Below, piece by piece: positions 16,806 to 25,994 of a DNA stretch of 64,000 bases (position 1 is its first letter; every line of letters starts with the position of its first letter). The notes beneath the pieces were generated by a model. That model did not search any database. It was given only the letters and a program-made list of their open reading frames with translations, and was not told where the DNA came from. Location: contig NZ_CP016291.1 of the NCBI RefSeq assembly GCF_001679785.1, positions 201,604-265,603 of the forward strand. Reading direction: 5' to 3'. This DNA comes from Rhizobium leguminosarum (GTDB lineage Bacteria > Pseudomonadota > Alphaproteobacteria > Rhizobiales > Rhizobiaceae). The position numbers and the translations under genes are program-made.

Positions 16806-18860
16806 CTACCTCCTCCGCCGTATCAGAGCATCGACTGCAATAACGCCATGCCCTTCGGGAAGAACCATCAATGGATTAATGTCCAGTTCCTCCATGCATG
16901 CCGCGTTCTTTACGACATAATCTGCCGCTGCTGAGACAGCGCCGACAGCGGCCTCGAGATCGCCTCTCGGCCGACCACGATAGCCATAGATCAATTTCGC
17001 AAGCTTGAGACGTGAAATCGCCGCGTGAATCTGAGTTTTCGTCGCCGGAAGAGGCAGGATGACGGAATCCTCAAGCAATTCAACGAAGATCCCGCCCGCC
17101 CCCAAGGTGAGCGACAATCCGAAGACGGGGTCGCGGATGGCGCCGACAATGAGCTCGGCGACCGGCATATAGATCATCTTCTCGACCAGAAAACCGGCGT
17201 TTGGCGGCATGGCCGCTGCCGCATTCGACACGGCTTCAACATCCTCCAGGTTGAGCGCGACGGCCCTGGCCTCGGTCTTGTGGGCAATGCCGAGCGCTTT
17301 CAGCACGACGGGAAAACCGAGCCGCTCGGCCTGCTCGGCCGCTTGACCGGGAGAGGAGGCCAATAGCCCTTGCGGAACCGGAAGGCCGAAGGCAGCAAGC
17401 TCAGCCTTCGCATCGGCCTCCGTCAGCGTCTCGATTTCGCCGTCCATAGCAGACACGTCAAGCAGCGGCAGGGGAGGCGGACGATCCCACGCCTGGCCGA
17501 TGCCGGCGGCGACTTCCGCAGCTGTGATGGCTTCGTCGATACCGCAGAAGGCAATGATGCCGTTTGCCATCAGCCGCTCGGCGATAGGCTCCGGCATGTT
17601 TTCCGGAAGGGTCGCCAGAAGGCCAGCCAGCGCACTGGTCGCGGCGGCAGCCGCAATGACCGCGTCTGCCGTCATCGCCCATTCGGACGCATCGCAGCGG
17701 TCACCGCGCGGAAAGTCGAGGACGACGAGATTGAGCGCGTAGCCGCCATCGAACATGGCGCTAAAGGCTTCGGTCTGGCGTGCGAGATCGCCCCAGACGA
17801 AGGTGTGGTAATCAAGCGGATTGGACAGCGTCACCATCTCGCCCAGAACGCGCCGCAGCCGTGGCAATTGTTGCGGCTGCAGTGCAGGGAATTCCACGTT
17901 GCGACCGACGACAGCATCCGCCATCAGCGAGGCTTCGCCACCGGAACAGCTCATCGACGAGATCGAATGGCTTGTGAGCGGACCGGCGACATGCAGCAGC
18001 TTCAGGGTTTCCAAGAGCGCCGGCAAGGTCCGGACACGGCCGATGCCGAGGCGGGCAAGCACTGCGTCCGCGACGGCATCGCCGCCGGCGAGCGAGGCGG
18101 TGTGCGACACCGCCGCGCGTTTTGCCTGCTCCGACCGACCGACCTTCAGCACGACGACCGGCTTTCTCGACCGCCGGGCAAGGGCGGCCAGGCGTTCGAG
18201 TGACGACAGATCTCCGAAGCCTTCGACATGAAGGCCGAGCGCCGTGACGCGCGGATCGCCGATCAGTGAGCAGGCGACATCGGCAAGCGATGTCCGCGCC
18301 TGATTGCCGGCCGTGACCACATAGGCGATCGGCAGGCCGCGGGTCTGCATGGTCAGGTTGATGGCGATATTCGAAGACTGCGTGAGGATCGCAACGCCGC
18401 GTTCGATGCGCTGCATACCATGCTGGTCAGGCCAGAGCAACGCACCGTCGAGACCGTTGATGAAGCCGTAGCAATTCGGCCCGAGGATCGGCATGTCGCC
18501 AGCAGCCTGCAAAAGGGCCTGCTGCAGCTCGGCGCCGTCGCCGAGTTCACCCGTCGCCTCGCTGAAGCCCGATGCATAACAGACCGCGCCGCCGGCACCG
18601 GCCTCGGAAAGGCTGCGGACGATTTCGACGGTCAGCGTCCTGTTGACGCCGACGAAGGCGGCGTCCGGCGCCGAAGGCAGATCGGAGACGGAGCGATAGC
18701 AAGGCCGCCCGAGCACCTCGTCGAGCTTCGGATGGACAGGCCAGATCTCGCCGGCAAATCCCAGGCGGTCGCACTGCTCGATCACCCTGCGCGCCTCGCG
18801 GCCGCCGAAGACGGCGATCGTTTGCGGTCTGAGCAGGCGGTCGAGCGGGCTAGATGTCAT
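16806..18860 (-). CDS. NDP-forming acyl-CoA synthetase
   Basis: This protein of about 684 residues has an N-terminal CoA-binding Rossmann domain (starting RPQTIAVFGG), succinyl-CoA-synthetase-like middle domains and a C-terminal ATP-grasp domain (GLPVPQGLLASS, later VLKALGIAHKTEARAVALN). It is the acetate-CoA ligase (ADP-forming) family. In this operon it probably activates carnitine, crotonobetaine or gamma-butyrobetaine to CoA thioesters, in the role CaiC plays in enterobacteria but by a different mechanism. I chose the ATG at 18860 because family members start at this MTSSPLDRLLRP segment. Confidence 0.8.
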   Translation of the reverse strand: MTSSPLDRLLRPQTIAVFGGREARRVIEQCDRLGFAGEIWPVHPKLDEVLGRPCYRSVSDLPSAPDAAFVGVNRTLTVEIVRSLSEAGAGGAVCYASGFSEATGELGDGAELQQALLQAAGDMPILGPNCYGFINGLDGALLWPDQHGMQRIERGVAILTQSSNIAINLTMQTRGLPIAYVVTAGNQARTSLADVACSLIGDPRVTALGLHVEGFGDLSSLERLAALARRSRKPVVVLKVGRSEQAKRAAVSHTASLAGGDAVADAVLARLGIGRVRTLPALLETLKLLHVAGPLTSHSISSMSCSGGEASLMADAVVGRNVEFPALQPQQLPRLRRVLGEMVTLSNPLDYHTFVWGDLARQTEAFSAMFDGGYALNLVVLDFPRGDRCDASEWAMTADAVIAAAAATSALAGLLATLPENMPEPIAERLMANGIIAFCGIDEAITAAEVAAGIGQAWDRPPPLPLLDVSAMDGEIETLTEADAKAELAAFGLPVPQGLLASSPGQAAEQAERLGFPVVLKALGIAHKTEARAVALNLEDVEAVSNAAAAMPPNAGFLVEKMIYMPVAELIVGAIRDPVFGLSLTLGAGGIFVELLEDSVILPLPATKTQIHAAISRLKLAKLIYGYRGRPRGDLEAAVGAVSAAADYVVKNAACMEELDINPLMVLPEGHGVIAVDALIRRRR

Positions 18861-18864
18861 CGGC

Positions 18865-20025
18865 TCACGCTCCCAAAGGTCGAAGCAGATCGCGGCTGAT
18901 GATATGCCGCTGGATTTCGGAGGTGCCGTCCCAGATGCGCTCCACACGCGCATCGCGCCAGAAGCGGGCGAGCGGCAGGTCGTCCATCAGGCCCATGCCG
19001 CCGAAGATCTGGATCGCCTCGTCGGTGACCCGGGCCAGCATTTCGGATGAGTAGAGTTTGGCCGAGGCGATCTGCCGGTCTGCGGAGAGCCCGGCATCGA
19101 GCCGCCAGGCGGCGGCGAGCGTCAGCCAATCGGCAGCGTCGATCTCGGTAATCATATCGGCGAGCTTGAACGACACGCCCTGATTGGCGCCGATCGGCTT
19201 GCCGAACTGCTTGCGCTCGGCGGCATAGGGCAGCGTCATGTCGAAGACGCGCCGTGCCCGGCCGACGCAGGTGGCGGCTACGGTCAACCGCGTGCCGTGG
19301 AGCCATTGATTGGCGATATCGAAGCCGCGATGCACCTCGCCCAGCACTTGGGATTTGGGAATCCGGCAATCCGTGAAGCTGAGGGTGCTATTATGGTAGC
19401 CGCGATGCGACACGGAATCGTAGCCCCTGAGGATTTCAAAGCCCGGCGTGCCGCGATCCACCAGGAAGGCGGTGATCTTCTTCTTGATGCCTTTCGACGT
19501 TTCCTCCTCGCCCGTTGCGGCAAAGACGATGACGAAGTCGGCGACGTCGGCATGGGAGATGAAATGTTTCGTGCCGTTCAGCACGAAGTCGCCGCCGTCC
19601 TGGCGGGCGGCGCATTTCATGCCGCGCACATCGGAACCGGCGTCCGGCTCGGTGATGGCGAGCGCATCGATCTTCTCGCCGCGCACCGCGGGCAGGAGAT
19701 AGCGCTCGCGCTGCTCGCCCTCGCAAGCCATCAGGATGCCCGAGGGCCGGCCGAAGAAAACAGTCAGCCCGAGGGAACCGCGCCCGAGCTCCCGCTCGAC
19801 CAGCGTGAAGGTGACATGGTCGAGGCCGGCGCCGCCAACCTCTTCCGGGAAATTGCAGGCGTAGAAGCCGAGATCGATGCATTTGCGCTGGATCTCGCGT
19901 CCGAGCTCCGGCGGGACGGCGCCGCTGCGCTCGACCCCGTTTTCATGCGGATAGATTTCAGTTTCGACGAAGGCGCGGACCGTCTCGACGATCATTTCCT
20001 GTTCTTCGCTCAGTCCGAAATGCAT
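18865..20025 (-). CDS. Acyl-CoA dehydrogenase (CaiA-like candidate)
   Basis: This 386-residue flavoprotein acyl-CoA dehydrogenase is full length. The family blocks are TEPDAGSDVRG (FAD/substrate loop), FISHADVADF, and the C-terminal RIWDGTSEIQR. In this cluster it most likely interconverts gamma-butyrobetainyl-CoA and crotonobetainyl-CoA, as CaiA does, passing electrons to ETF. I chose the ATG at 20025, behind a GGAGGAT ribosome site, rather than the upstream extension that would run through the neighbouring gene. It is separated by four bases from the synthetase gene. Confidence 0.82.
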   Translation of the reverse strand: MHFGLSEEQEMIVETVRAFVETEIYPHENGVERSGAVPPELGREIQRKCIDLGFYACNFPEEVGGAGLDHVTFTLVERELGRGSLGLTVFFGRPSGILMACEGEQRERYLLPAVRGEKIDALAITEPDAGSDVRGMKCAARQDGGDFVLNGTKHFISHADVADFVIVFAATGEEETSKGIKKKITAFLVDRGTPGFEILRGYDSVSHRGYHNSTLSFTDCRIPKSQVLGEVHRGFDIANQWLHGTRLTVAATCVGRARRVFDMTLPYAAERKQFGKPIGANQGVSFKLADMITEIDAADWLTLAAAWRLDAGLSADRQIASAKLYSSEMLARVTDEAIQIFGGMGLMDDLPLARFWRDARVERIWDGTSEIQRHIISRDLLRPLGA

Positions 20026-20035
20026 GCCGATCCTC

Positions 20036-21526
20036 CTACCGCCTCTGGCCGACGTGACGGCCGGCGCCTTCAGGTGCTGCCAACTTCGCGTGGGCTCCAG
20101 CAATCGCCTTCGCGTGGTTGATGATATCAGCCGGCGCCGGTAGGGCCTTGCCGGCCTTGCTGTCGACATGTAGCAACATGTGCTCGGCGGTTGCGAGAGC
20201 CTCGCCCGTCGCCGTGTCGTGAAGTGTGTGGAAGACGTGCAGCCGTTTCTCGTCGACATCTAGGATCTGGCTGGTCGAATGGATCGTCTGGCCGAGCTTC
20301 GCCTCGCCGAGATGGCGGATGTGGGTTTCCACCGTGTAGTAGCTGTGTCCCGCCTCGACATAGGCGAGATCGACGCCGATGAGGCGCAGTAGCGCATCTG
20401 ATGTATCGCCGAAGACCTGCAGGTAGCGGTGCTCGGTCATATGGCCGTTATAGTCGACCCAGGCGGGGCCGACTTTCGTCTCGACGAGCCTCAGCGGCTT
20501 CGATGGGTCGAAAGACGCGGTCGTCCCGCCGCCTTGCGCCCAGAGCGATTGCTCGAAGTCCTTCAGCAGCTTGCCGGCGCCCCAGCCCTTGCCGCCATCG
20601 CCGCCCTTGAGGGCCTGCAGGATGCCGACGAGGTTTTCGTCGCGGATGCGTTCGAGCTCGCGGATCGACAGGCCGGCCGCCTGCTCGTCGGATTGCCGGC
20701 CGATCTTTTCGATCAGCGCATCGTCGAGATCGACGACATCGGTGAGCTTGGTCCAGGGCCAAGCAAGGCAGGGGCCGAACTGGGCGAGGAAGTGGCGCAT
20801 GCCGGCCTCGCCACCGGCGATGCGGTAGGTCTGGAACAGGCCCATCTGCGCCCAGCGCAGGCCGAAGGAGTAGCGGATGACGTCATCAAGCGTCTCGACG
20901 GTGCAGATCTCGTCGTGGATCAACCACAAGGCCTCGCGCCAGAGCGCTTCGAGCAGCCGGTCGCCGACGAAAGCCTCGATCTCCTTGGCGATGTGGACGC
21001 CCTTCATGCCGAGCGGCAGCAGTCTTTCGATCGCCGCCTGGATGGTTGCCGCCGAGGTCTTCTCGCCACCAACGATTTCGACGAGCGGCAGCAGATAGAC
21101 GGGATTATAGGGATGGGCGACGAAGAGGCGCTCGGGATGCGTCATATCACGCTGCAGATCGGTCGGCAGCAGGCCTGACGTGGAAGAGCCGATCAGGGCG
21201 TCCGGGCGCGCCACAGCATCGATCTCAGTCAGGACGCCGCGCTTGAGGTCGAGCCTTTCCGGCACGCTTTCCTGAATCCAGTCGGCGCCGGCGACGGCTT
21301 CCGCGAGCGTCGTGCAGAAGGTCAGCCTGCCGCGGGGCGGCAAAGGTGCACCGGTCAGCATGGCATAGGCTTTTTCGGCATTGGCGAGCACTTCGCCGAC
21401 GATGCGGCTCGCTTCCGGATGCGGATCGAACACATCAACGTCGATGCCGGCCAGCAGAAACCGCGCGATCCATCCGCCGCCGATGACGCCGCCGCCGATA
21501 CAAGCCGCCTTATTGATCCCAGTCAT
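20036..21526 (-). CDS. L-carnitine dehydrogenase / betainyl-CoA thioesterase fusion
   Basis: This 496-residue two-domain enzyme has, at residues 1-320, a 3-hydroxyacyl-CoA-dehydrogenase-fold with the NAD loop GGGVIGGGW (11-19), SSTSGL and HPYNP motifs. This is the L-carnitine 3-dehydrogenase type. From about residue 340 a hot-dog thioesterase domain begins (VDYNGHMTEHRYL). The fusion catalyses the first and third steps of aerobic carnitine breakdown: L-carnitine to 3-dehydrocarnitine, then betainyl-CoA to glycine betaine. The middle step is the BKACE encoded eight bases upstream. Such fusions are known in Sinorhizobium. Confidence 0.88.
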   Translation of the reverse strand: MTGINKAACIGGGVIGGGWIARFLLAGIDVDVFDPHPEASRIVGEVLANAEKAYAMLTGAPLPPRGRLTFCTTLAEAVAGADWIQESVPERLDLKRGVLTEIDAVARPDALIGSSTSGLLPTDLQRDMTHPERLFVAHPYNPVYLLPLVEIVGGEKTSAATIQAAIERLLPLGMKGVHIAKEIEAFVGDRLLEALWREALWLIHDEICTVETLDDVIRYSFGLRWAQMGLFQTYRIAGGEAGMRHFLAQFGPCLAWPWTKLTDVVDLDDALIEKIGRQSDEQAAGLSIRELERIRDENLVGILQALKGGDGGKGWGAGKLLKDFEQSLWAQGGGTTASFDPSKPLRLVETKVGPAWVDYNGHMTEHRYLQVFGDTSDALLRLIGVDLAYVEAGHSYYTVETHIRHLGEAKLGQTIHSTSQILDVDEKRLHVFHTLHDTATGEALATAEHMLLHVDSKAGKALPAPADIINHAKAIAGAHAKLAAPEGAGRHVGQRR

Positions 21527-21533
21527 GCCGTCC

Positions 21534-22436
21534 TCAGCGCTTCGTCAGTTTGAGTTTCCTGCGAACGTCTTCCGGGCCGATGATCCGCGCACCCATGCCC
21601 TCGACCACCTGCACGGCCTTTTCGACGAGCTCAGCATTGGTGGCGAGCTGGCCCTTGCCGACAAAGAGGTTGTCCTCCAGGCCGACGCGCACGTTGCCGC
21701 CGGCGAGAACGGCTGCCGCCGGATAGGCCATGGCGTTGCGGCCGATCGAAAAGGCCGAAAAAGTCCAGCTCTGAGGCACGTTGTTGACCATCGCCATGAA
21801 GGTGTTGAGATCGTCGGGCGCACCCCATGGAATGCCCATGCAGAGCTGGATCAGCACCGGGTCTTCGATCAGGCCTTCCTCGGCAAGCTGCTTGGCAAAC
21901 CAGAGATGGCCGGTGTCGAAGGCTTCGATCTCGGGGCGCACGCCGAGATCCGTCATTTTCTTCGCCATCACCCGCAGCATGGCCGGCGTGTTGGTCATGA
22001 CATAATCGCCGAGGTTGAAGTTCATCGTGCCGCAGTCGAGCGTACAGATCTCAGGCAGGCATTCGGCGACATGGCTGACACGCTCGGTGGCGCCCGCCAT
22101 ATCCGTTCCCTTTGGATTGAGGGGAAGGGGCTTTTCGACATCCCCGAAGATCAGGTCCCCGCCCATGCCGGCAGTGAGATTGAGGACGACGTCGACATCG
22201 GCCGAGCGGATGCGGTCGGTGACCTCCCTGTAGAGGTCGTTTCGGCGGCTGGCAGCACCCGTTTCCGGGTCGCGGACATGGCAGTGAACGACCGCAGCAC
22301 CGGCCTTTGCCGCGTCGATGGCGGAATCGGCGATCTGCTTGGGAGTGATCGGCACGTGGGTGGATCTGGAAACCGTATCCCCGGCGCCGGTGACGGCACA
22401 GGTGATGAAAACATCGCGGTTCATCGCAAGAGGCAT
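21534..22436 (-). CDS. Dehydrocarnitine cleavage enzyme (BKACE, DUF849)
   Basis: This 300-residue beta-keto acid cleavage enzyme has a TIM-barrel fold with the zinc ligands in VHCHVRDPETG (His pair near 48-50) and a conserved Glu in RVGLEDN. In this operon it should condense 3-dehydrocarnitine with acetyl-CoA to give betainyl-CoA and acetoacetate. It is the first gene of the long minus-strand operon, facing the AraC-type regulator across about 100 bases. The family also contains 3-keto-5-aminohexanoate enzymes, but the neighbours settle the assignment. Confidence 0.88.
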   Translation of the reverse strand: MPLAMNRDVFITCAVTGAGDTVSRSTHVPITPKQIADSAIDAAKAGAAVVHCHVRDPETGAASRRNDLYREVTDRIRSADVDVVLNLTAGMGGDLIFGDVEKPLPLNPKGTDMAGATERVSHVAECLPEICTLDCGTMNFNLGDYVMTNTPAMLRVMAKKMTDLGVRPEIEAFDTGHLWFAKQLAEEGLIEDPVLIQLCMGIPWGAPDDLNTFMAMVNNVPQSWTFSAFSIGRNAMAYPAAAVLAGGNVRVGLEDNLFVGKGQLATNAELVEKAVQVVEGMGARIIGPEDVRRKLKLTKR

Positions 22437-22542
22437 GTTTTTGTTCTCCCTCGTCTTGTCCGCATTACGCGACAGGATGGACGGCGATGCGTTGCAATCT
22501 CGGAAGTAATTGATACATTATCGGAACTTAAGGGAGGTGATC

Positions 22543-23535
22543 TTGCTGCAGCGATCGACGGAACGCCTCGATATCGACGTTCTCGTCCTGCCGGATGCGA
22601 ACCTGATCCTGATCGCCTCGGTCATCGAGCCGCTGCGCGGCGCCAACCGCATTTCCGGCAGCGAACTCTATCGCTGGCGGCTGCTCACGCCGGACGGAGC
22701 ACCGGTCCTGACCACCAGCAATATTGCCGTGCCCGCCCAGGGCGCTTTCAAGGCGACGACCGAGGATGCGCCTCTGTTTGTGCTGGCCAGTTACAACTGG
22801 CGGCGCAGCGCGACCCCGGCGCTGAAGATGCAGCTCTCCCAGGCTGCCCGCTATCGCACGGTGATTGCCGGCATCGAGTCCGGCACATGGCTGCTGGCCG
22901 AAGCCAGCCTGCTCGACGGGTTGCAGGCGACCGTCCACTGGGAAGACTATGAGGATTTTGCGCTGGCCTATCCTGAGGTACAGGCCGTCAAGGATCGTTT
23001 CGTCATCGACGGCAAGCGCCTGACGACCTCGGGTTCGCTTCCGACCGTCGACCTGATGCTGGAGGTGATCCGGCAACGGCAAGGCTATTCGCTGGCGCTC
23101 GAGGTCAGCCGGCTATTCCGTTACGAGCAACCGTCCTTCCATGCCGATGAGCCTCTTTCCGCAGCCTCGGCCGGACTGCGCATGCACGATCCCCGCGTGA
23201 CGCAGGCAGTACGGCTGATGGAGGAGCATATCGAGCAGCCTCTGGTCCTGACACGGCTCGCCCGCCGGGTGGGCATCAGTGCCCGGCATCTGCAGGATCT
23301 CTTCCAGCAAAGCATCGGCGCACCGCCGCATGTGCATTATCTCGCGCTGCGCTTGAATGCGGCGCGCCGCAAGGTGATCGAGACGACCGCCTCTTTCGCT
23401 GACATCGCCGCGGCGACCGGCTTCAACTCGGCCTCAGCCTTTGCGAGAAGTTACCGGGCGAATTTTTCCGAAAGCCCTTCCGAGACCCGCCGCCGCTTGC
23501 GCCGCCGCATCACGTCATCGCAGGTGCTGGGATAG
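22543..23535 (+). CDS. GATase1-like AraC-family activator, carnitine (CdhR-type)
   Basis: This protein of about 330 residues has an N-terminal DJ-1/PfpI (class I glutamine amidotransferase-like) sensor domain and a C-terminal AraC double helix-turn-helix (VLTRLARRVGISARHLQDLF and the second copy around FADIAAATGFNSASAFARSY). This architecture is that of CdhR/GbdR, activators of carnitine and betaine catabolism. I favour the TTG at 22543 because GGGAGG lies six bases upstream; the frame is open to 22510. It is divergent from the carnitine operon and probably activates it on carnitine. Its end overlaps the convergent LysR gene by 26 bases. Confidence 0.82.
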   Translation: MLQRSTERLDIDVLVLPDANLILIASVIEPLRGANRISGSELYRWRLLTPDGAPVLTTSNIAVPAQGAFKATTEDAPLFVLASYNWRRSATPALKMQLSQAARYRTVIAGIESGTWLLAEASLLDGLQATVHWEDYEDFALAYPEVQAVKDRFVIDGKRLTTSGSLPTVDLMLEVIRQRQGYSLALEVSRLFRYEQPSFHADEPLSAASAGLRMHDPRVTQAVRLMEEHIEQPLVLTRLARRVGISARHLQDLFQQSIGAPPHVHYLALRLNAARRKVIETTASFADIAAATGFNSASAFARSYRANFSESPSETRRRLRRRITSSQVLG

Positions 23536-24397
23536 GCTGGAACGCATCCCGTATCATTTCAGCAAGTTCCCGGACGGCTTCGCTGGAACGGTAGGTGCTC
23601 CGGCGGAGCACGACCTTGGAGGAATCGACCGGCGGGAAACCGTCTTCGCCGGTCAGCTCCCGGCAGCCGGGCGGGATGTTGCTGCGGGAAAGCGTGGTGA
23701 CGGCAAGACCGGCGATGACGGCATTCTTCAACCCCGAGCCGGTATCGGCGATAAAGGCGATCCGGTAGTTGCGGCCGATCTGCTCCAGCGACCGGAGCGC
23801 AAAATCGCGGCACCAGGTGGAATTGCGATAGATCGCAATCGGCAGGGGATCGATATCGTGCAGCCGATGGACCATCGATGTGACCCAGACCGTGGGATCA
23901 ATGCAGATGACCTCGCCTTTCGTCTCATCGCTCCAGTCGAAAACGACGGCCAGATCGAGCTCATCCCGCTCGAGGGCGGCCAGGTTGCGGACCGTGTAGT
24001 CGCAGGACACGGTGACCTCGACGGCCGGGTGGCGCACAGCGAAAGCCGCAAGGGCTGCCGGCAGCACCGTCTGGCTGTATTCCTCCGGAATTCCGATGCG
24101 CACCGGTCCGTCCAGCGGCTTGCTGCGGATCGTCGCAGCCGCCTCGTTCAAGAGGTCGATGATCCTGCGGGCATAGGGCACCAGCTGGATGCCCTGGCGT
24201 GTGAGCAGCACGCCGCGGGCGCCGCGCTCGAACAGCGTTTCGCCGATCGTCTGCTCGAGCCTCTTGATCTGGGTGCTGACGGCCGACTGCGTCCGCCCGA
24301 TGCGCTGGGCGGCGGCGGAGAAATTGGAGGTTTCGGCAACGACCAGGAAGGTTCTCAGCAGGTCACTCTCAATCGGCTCGTGCATCTGAATAGCCAT
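23510..24397 (-). CDS. LysR-family regulator
   Basis: This 295-residue LysR-type regulator has a winged helix-turn-helix at about residues 10-70 (NFSAAAQRIGRTQSAVSTQI) and a periplasmic-binding-like effector domain. It is divergent from the EamA-type transporter gene, which it probably controls. The short space between them holds TAGT-N7-ACTA (24413-24427), a weak inverted repeat of the kind LysR proteins use. An alternative ATG lies four codons downstream. The effector is unknown. Confidence 0.85.
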   Translation of the reverse strand: MAIQMHEPIESDLLRTFLVVAETSNFSAAAQRIGRTQSAVSTQIKRLEQTIGETLFERGARGVLLTRQGIQLVPYARRIIDLLNEAAATIRSKPLDGPVRIGIPEEYSQTVLPAALAAFAVRHPAVEVTVSCDYTVRNLAALERDELDLAVVFDWSDETKGEVICIDPTVWVTSMVHRLHDIDPLPIAIYRNSTWCRDFALRSLEQIGRNYRIAFIADTGSGLKNAVIAGLAVTTLSRSNIPPGCRELTGEDGFPPVDSSKVVLRRSTYRSSEAVRELAEMIRDAFQPIPAPAMT

Positions 24398-24498
24398 AGA
24401 AAAAATCGATGGTAGTCATCTCTACTATTCGTTTGTCCGATGTCAATTCCTGGTGCAAAAAGGAGCCGCGTTCGACTTCCTTCTTTGAGAATATCTGC

Positions 24499-25404
24499 GT
24501 GACAATTGAAAATCCGGCCAGACGCCTCGCAGGCAGCGAGCACGAGAAGGGTGTGCTTCTCATCATTGCTGCGACGCTTGCCTGGAGCGCGAGCGGCGTC
24601 TATTCGCGGCTCCTGACGACCGACGTATGGACGGCGATCGCCTGGCGGTCGTTGTTCGGCGGCCTGTTTCTGCTGATCCCCTGCTTTTTCCTCGAAGGGG
24701 GCATGTCACGGCAGCAATGGCGATCCGTCTTCCATCCGTCCGGTCTTGCCATGATCGCATGCCAGACCTTCAGTCAGGTATGCTTCATCGGGGCGCTCTA
24801 TATGACCACCGTCGCCAATGTGACGATGATCTATGCGACCGCGCCTTTCATCGCAGCGTTGCTCGGCTGGTTCCTCCTCAGGGAGAGGGTTGCCAGGCGG
24901 ACGTTGATTGCCGGCGGCATCTCGCTCCTCGGCGTCGCAGTCATCGTCGCCTCGTCGATCGGCGGCGGGACCGGTGTGGGCGATTTGCTGGCGCTTGGCA
25001 TGACCATCTCCTTCGCGCTCGTCATCATCATCCCGCGCATCAGTCCCGACGTGCCGAGCCTGCCGCCGACCGTGGTCAGCGCTTTTCTGACGCTTGCCAT
25101 CTTTGCCCCGTTCGGTTCGGTCGGTTCCCTCGACCTGCACAACTGGATCGTTCTTGCCGCCTTTGGCGCAACCAATTTCTCGCTGGCGCTGGTGCTCTTC
25201 CTTGCCGGCGCGAAACGGATGCGGCCGGCAGAAGCCGCGCTGATCGGCACGATGGAGATCGTCCTCACACCATTCTGGGTCTGGCTGCTGTTTTCCGAGC
25301 AGCCGCCCATCGCCACCTTTTTCGGCGGCGCGATCATCCTCGGCGCCGTGTTCTGGCATACGGCAATCGACGTCAGCCGCAGCCGGCGACCGCATCGCGC
25401 GTAA
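24499..25404 (+). CDS. DMT-superfamily EamA transporter
   Basis: This protein of about 301 residues has ten hydrophobic helices in two EamA repeats, as in metabolite and amino-acid exporters. The first repeat starts at GVLLIIAATLAWSASGVYSR, and the second ends around TPFWVWLLFSEQPP. The frame is open from an ATG at 24409, but that would leave only 11 bases to the divergent LysR gene. I prefer the GTG at 24499, eight bases after a GAGA. The start is uncertain. The substrate cannot be inferred. Confidence 0.75.
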   Translation: MTIENPARRLAGSEHEKGVLLIIAATLAWSASGVYSRLLTTDVWTAIAWRSLFGGLFLLIPCFFLEGGMSRQQWRSVFHPSGLAMIACQTFSQVCFIGALYMTTVANVTMIYATAPFIAALLGWFLLRERVARRTLIAGGISLLGVAVIVASSIGGGTGVGDLLALGMTISFALVIIIPRISPDVPSLPPTVVSAFLTLAIFAPFGSVGSLDLHNWIVLAAFGATNFSLALVLFLAGAKRMRPAEAALIGTMEIVLTPFWVWLLFSEQPPIATFFGGAIILGAVFWHTAIDVSRSRRPHRA

Positions 25405-25994
25405 ACTCCGTCCTCAAGGCAGACGGCAATCAAATCTCCCGGAGGATCCGGAAAACCGCCGTATTCGCGGGATCAATTATTTCCCCTGCGCAGCGATCTA
25501 TTGCGACTTCACCGACTGTCGTCTTTGAGTTGCGCCCATGTCGTTTTTTTGATCGCTGTTTTCCGTCAGGCATGGTTTGTTTGTGGTGTTCAAGGCGCTA
25601 TCTCGCAAATTGGCGAAATGGACCATGGGAAGCCGGCCGGACGTCGGCGCTGCCCTGCAGCGGTAGAAGAACTGAAATCCTCAAAGAAATCGCCGGATAG
25701 ACATCCGGAAAGATATCGAGATGGATCGAAAGGAGATTCTGGAGCCGGAACCAGCTCTTGGCACAGCAAATCGATAGATTCGGCGGGCGATCACGAGCGG
25801 AACGACAGGCGAAAAACCCGGCGTTCACGCCTCTTTTCTATCCAATCTGTCCCTTTTGCAAAATCGAATATCGCCCGATGCGGCGGTATCCTCGTGTTGT
25901 GGACACCGGGCTGCGGAGGAGGCAGGCCGGAGGGAAGGTTGCCATCGACTGCATCGGTTGCAGATCGAGGCATTCAAACAAGTGGGAGGAATCC
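25405..25994. other. 590-base gap before the formaldehyde dehydrogenase gene
   Basis: No convincing gene is present; the longest open frame, from TTG 25501, has an arginine/serine-rich translation without family resemblance. The region holds a perfect small hairpin CCGGAT-AGAC-ATCCGG at 25693-25708 and a GTGGGAGGA ribosome site for the downstream ATG. It is unusually long for this gene-dense window, so it probably carries the fdhA promoter and a long leader or a lost gene. Confidence 0.5.

Noticed and set aside
22457..22474. TGTC-N10-GACA as an AraC-type activator site before the carnitine operon
   Set aside because: Only four bases match on each side and the inner bases do not pair; too weak to list as a site.
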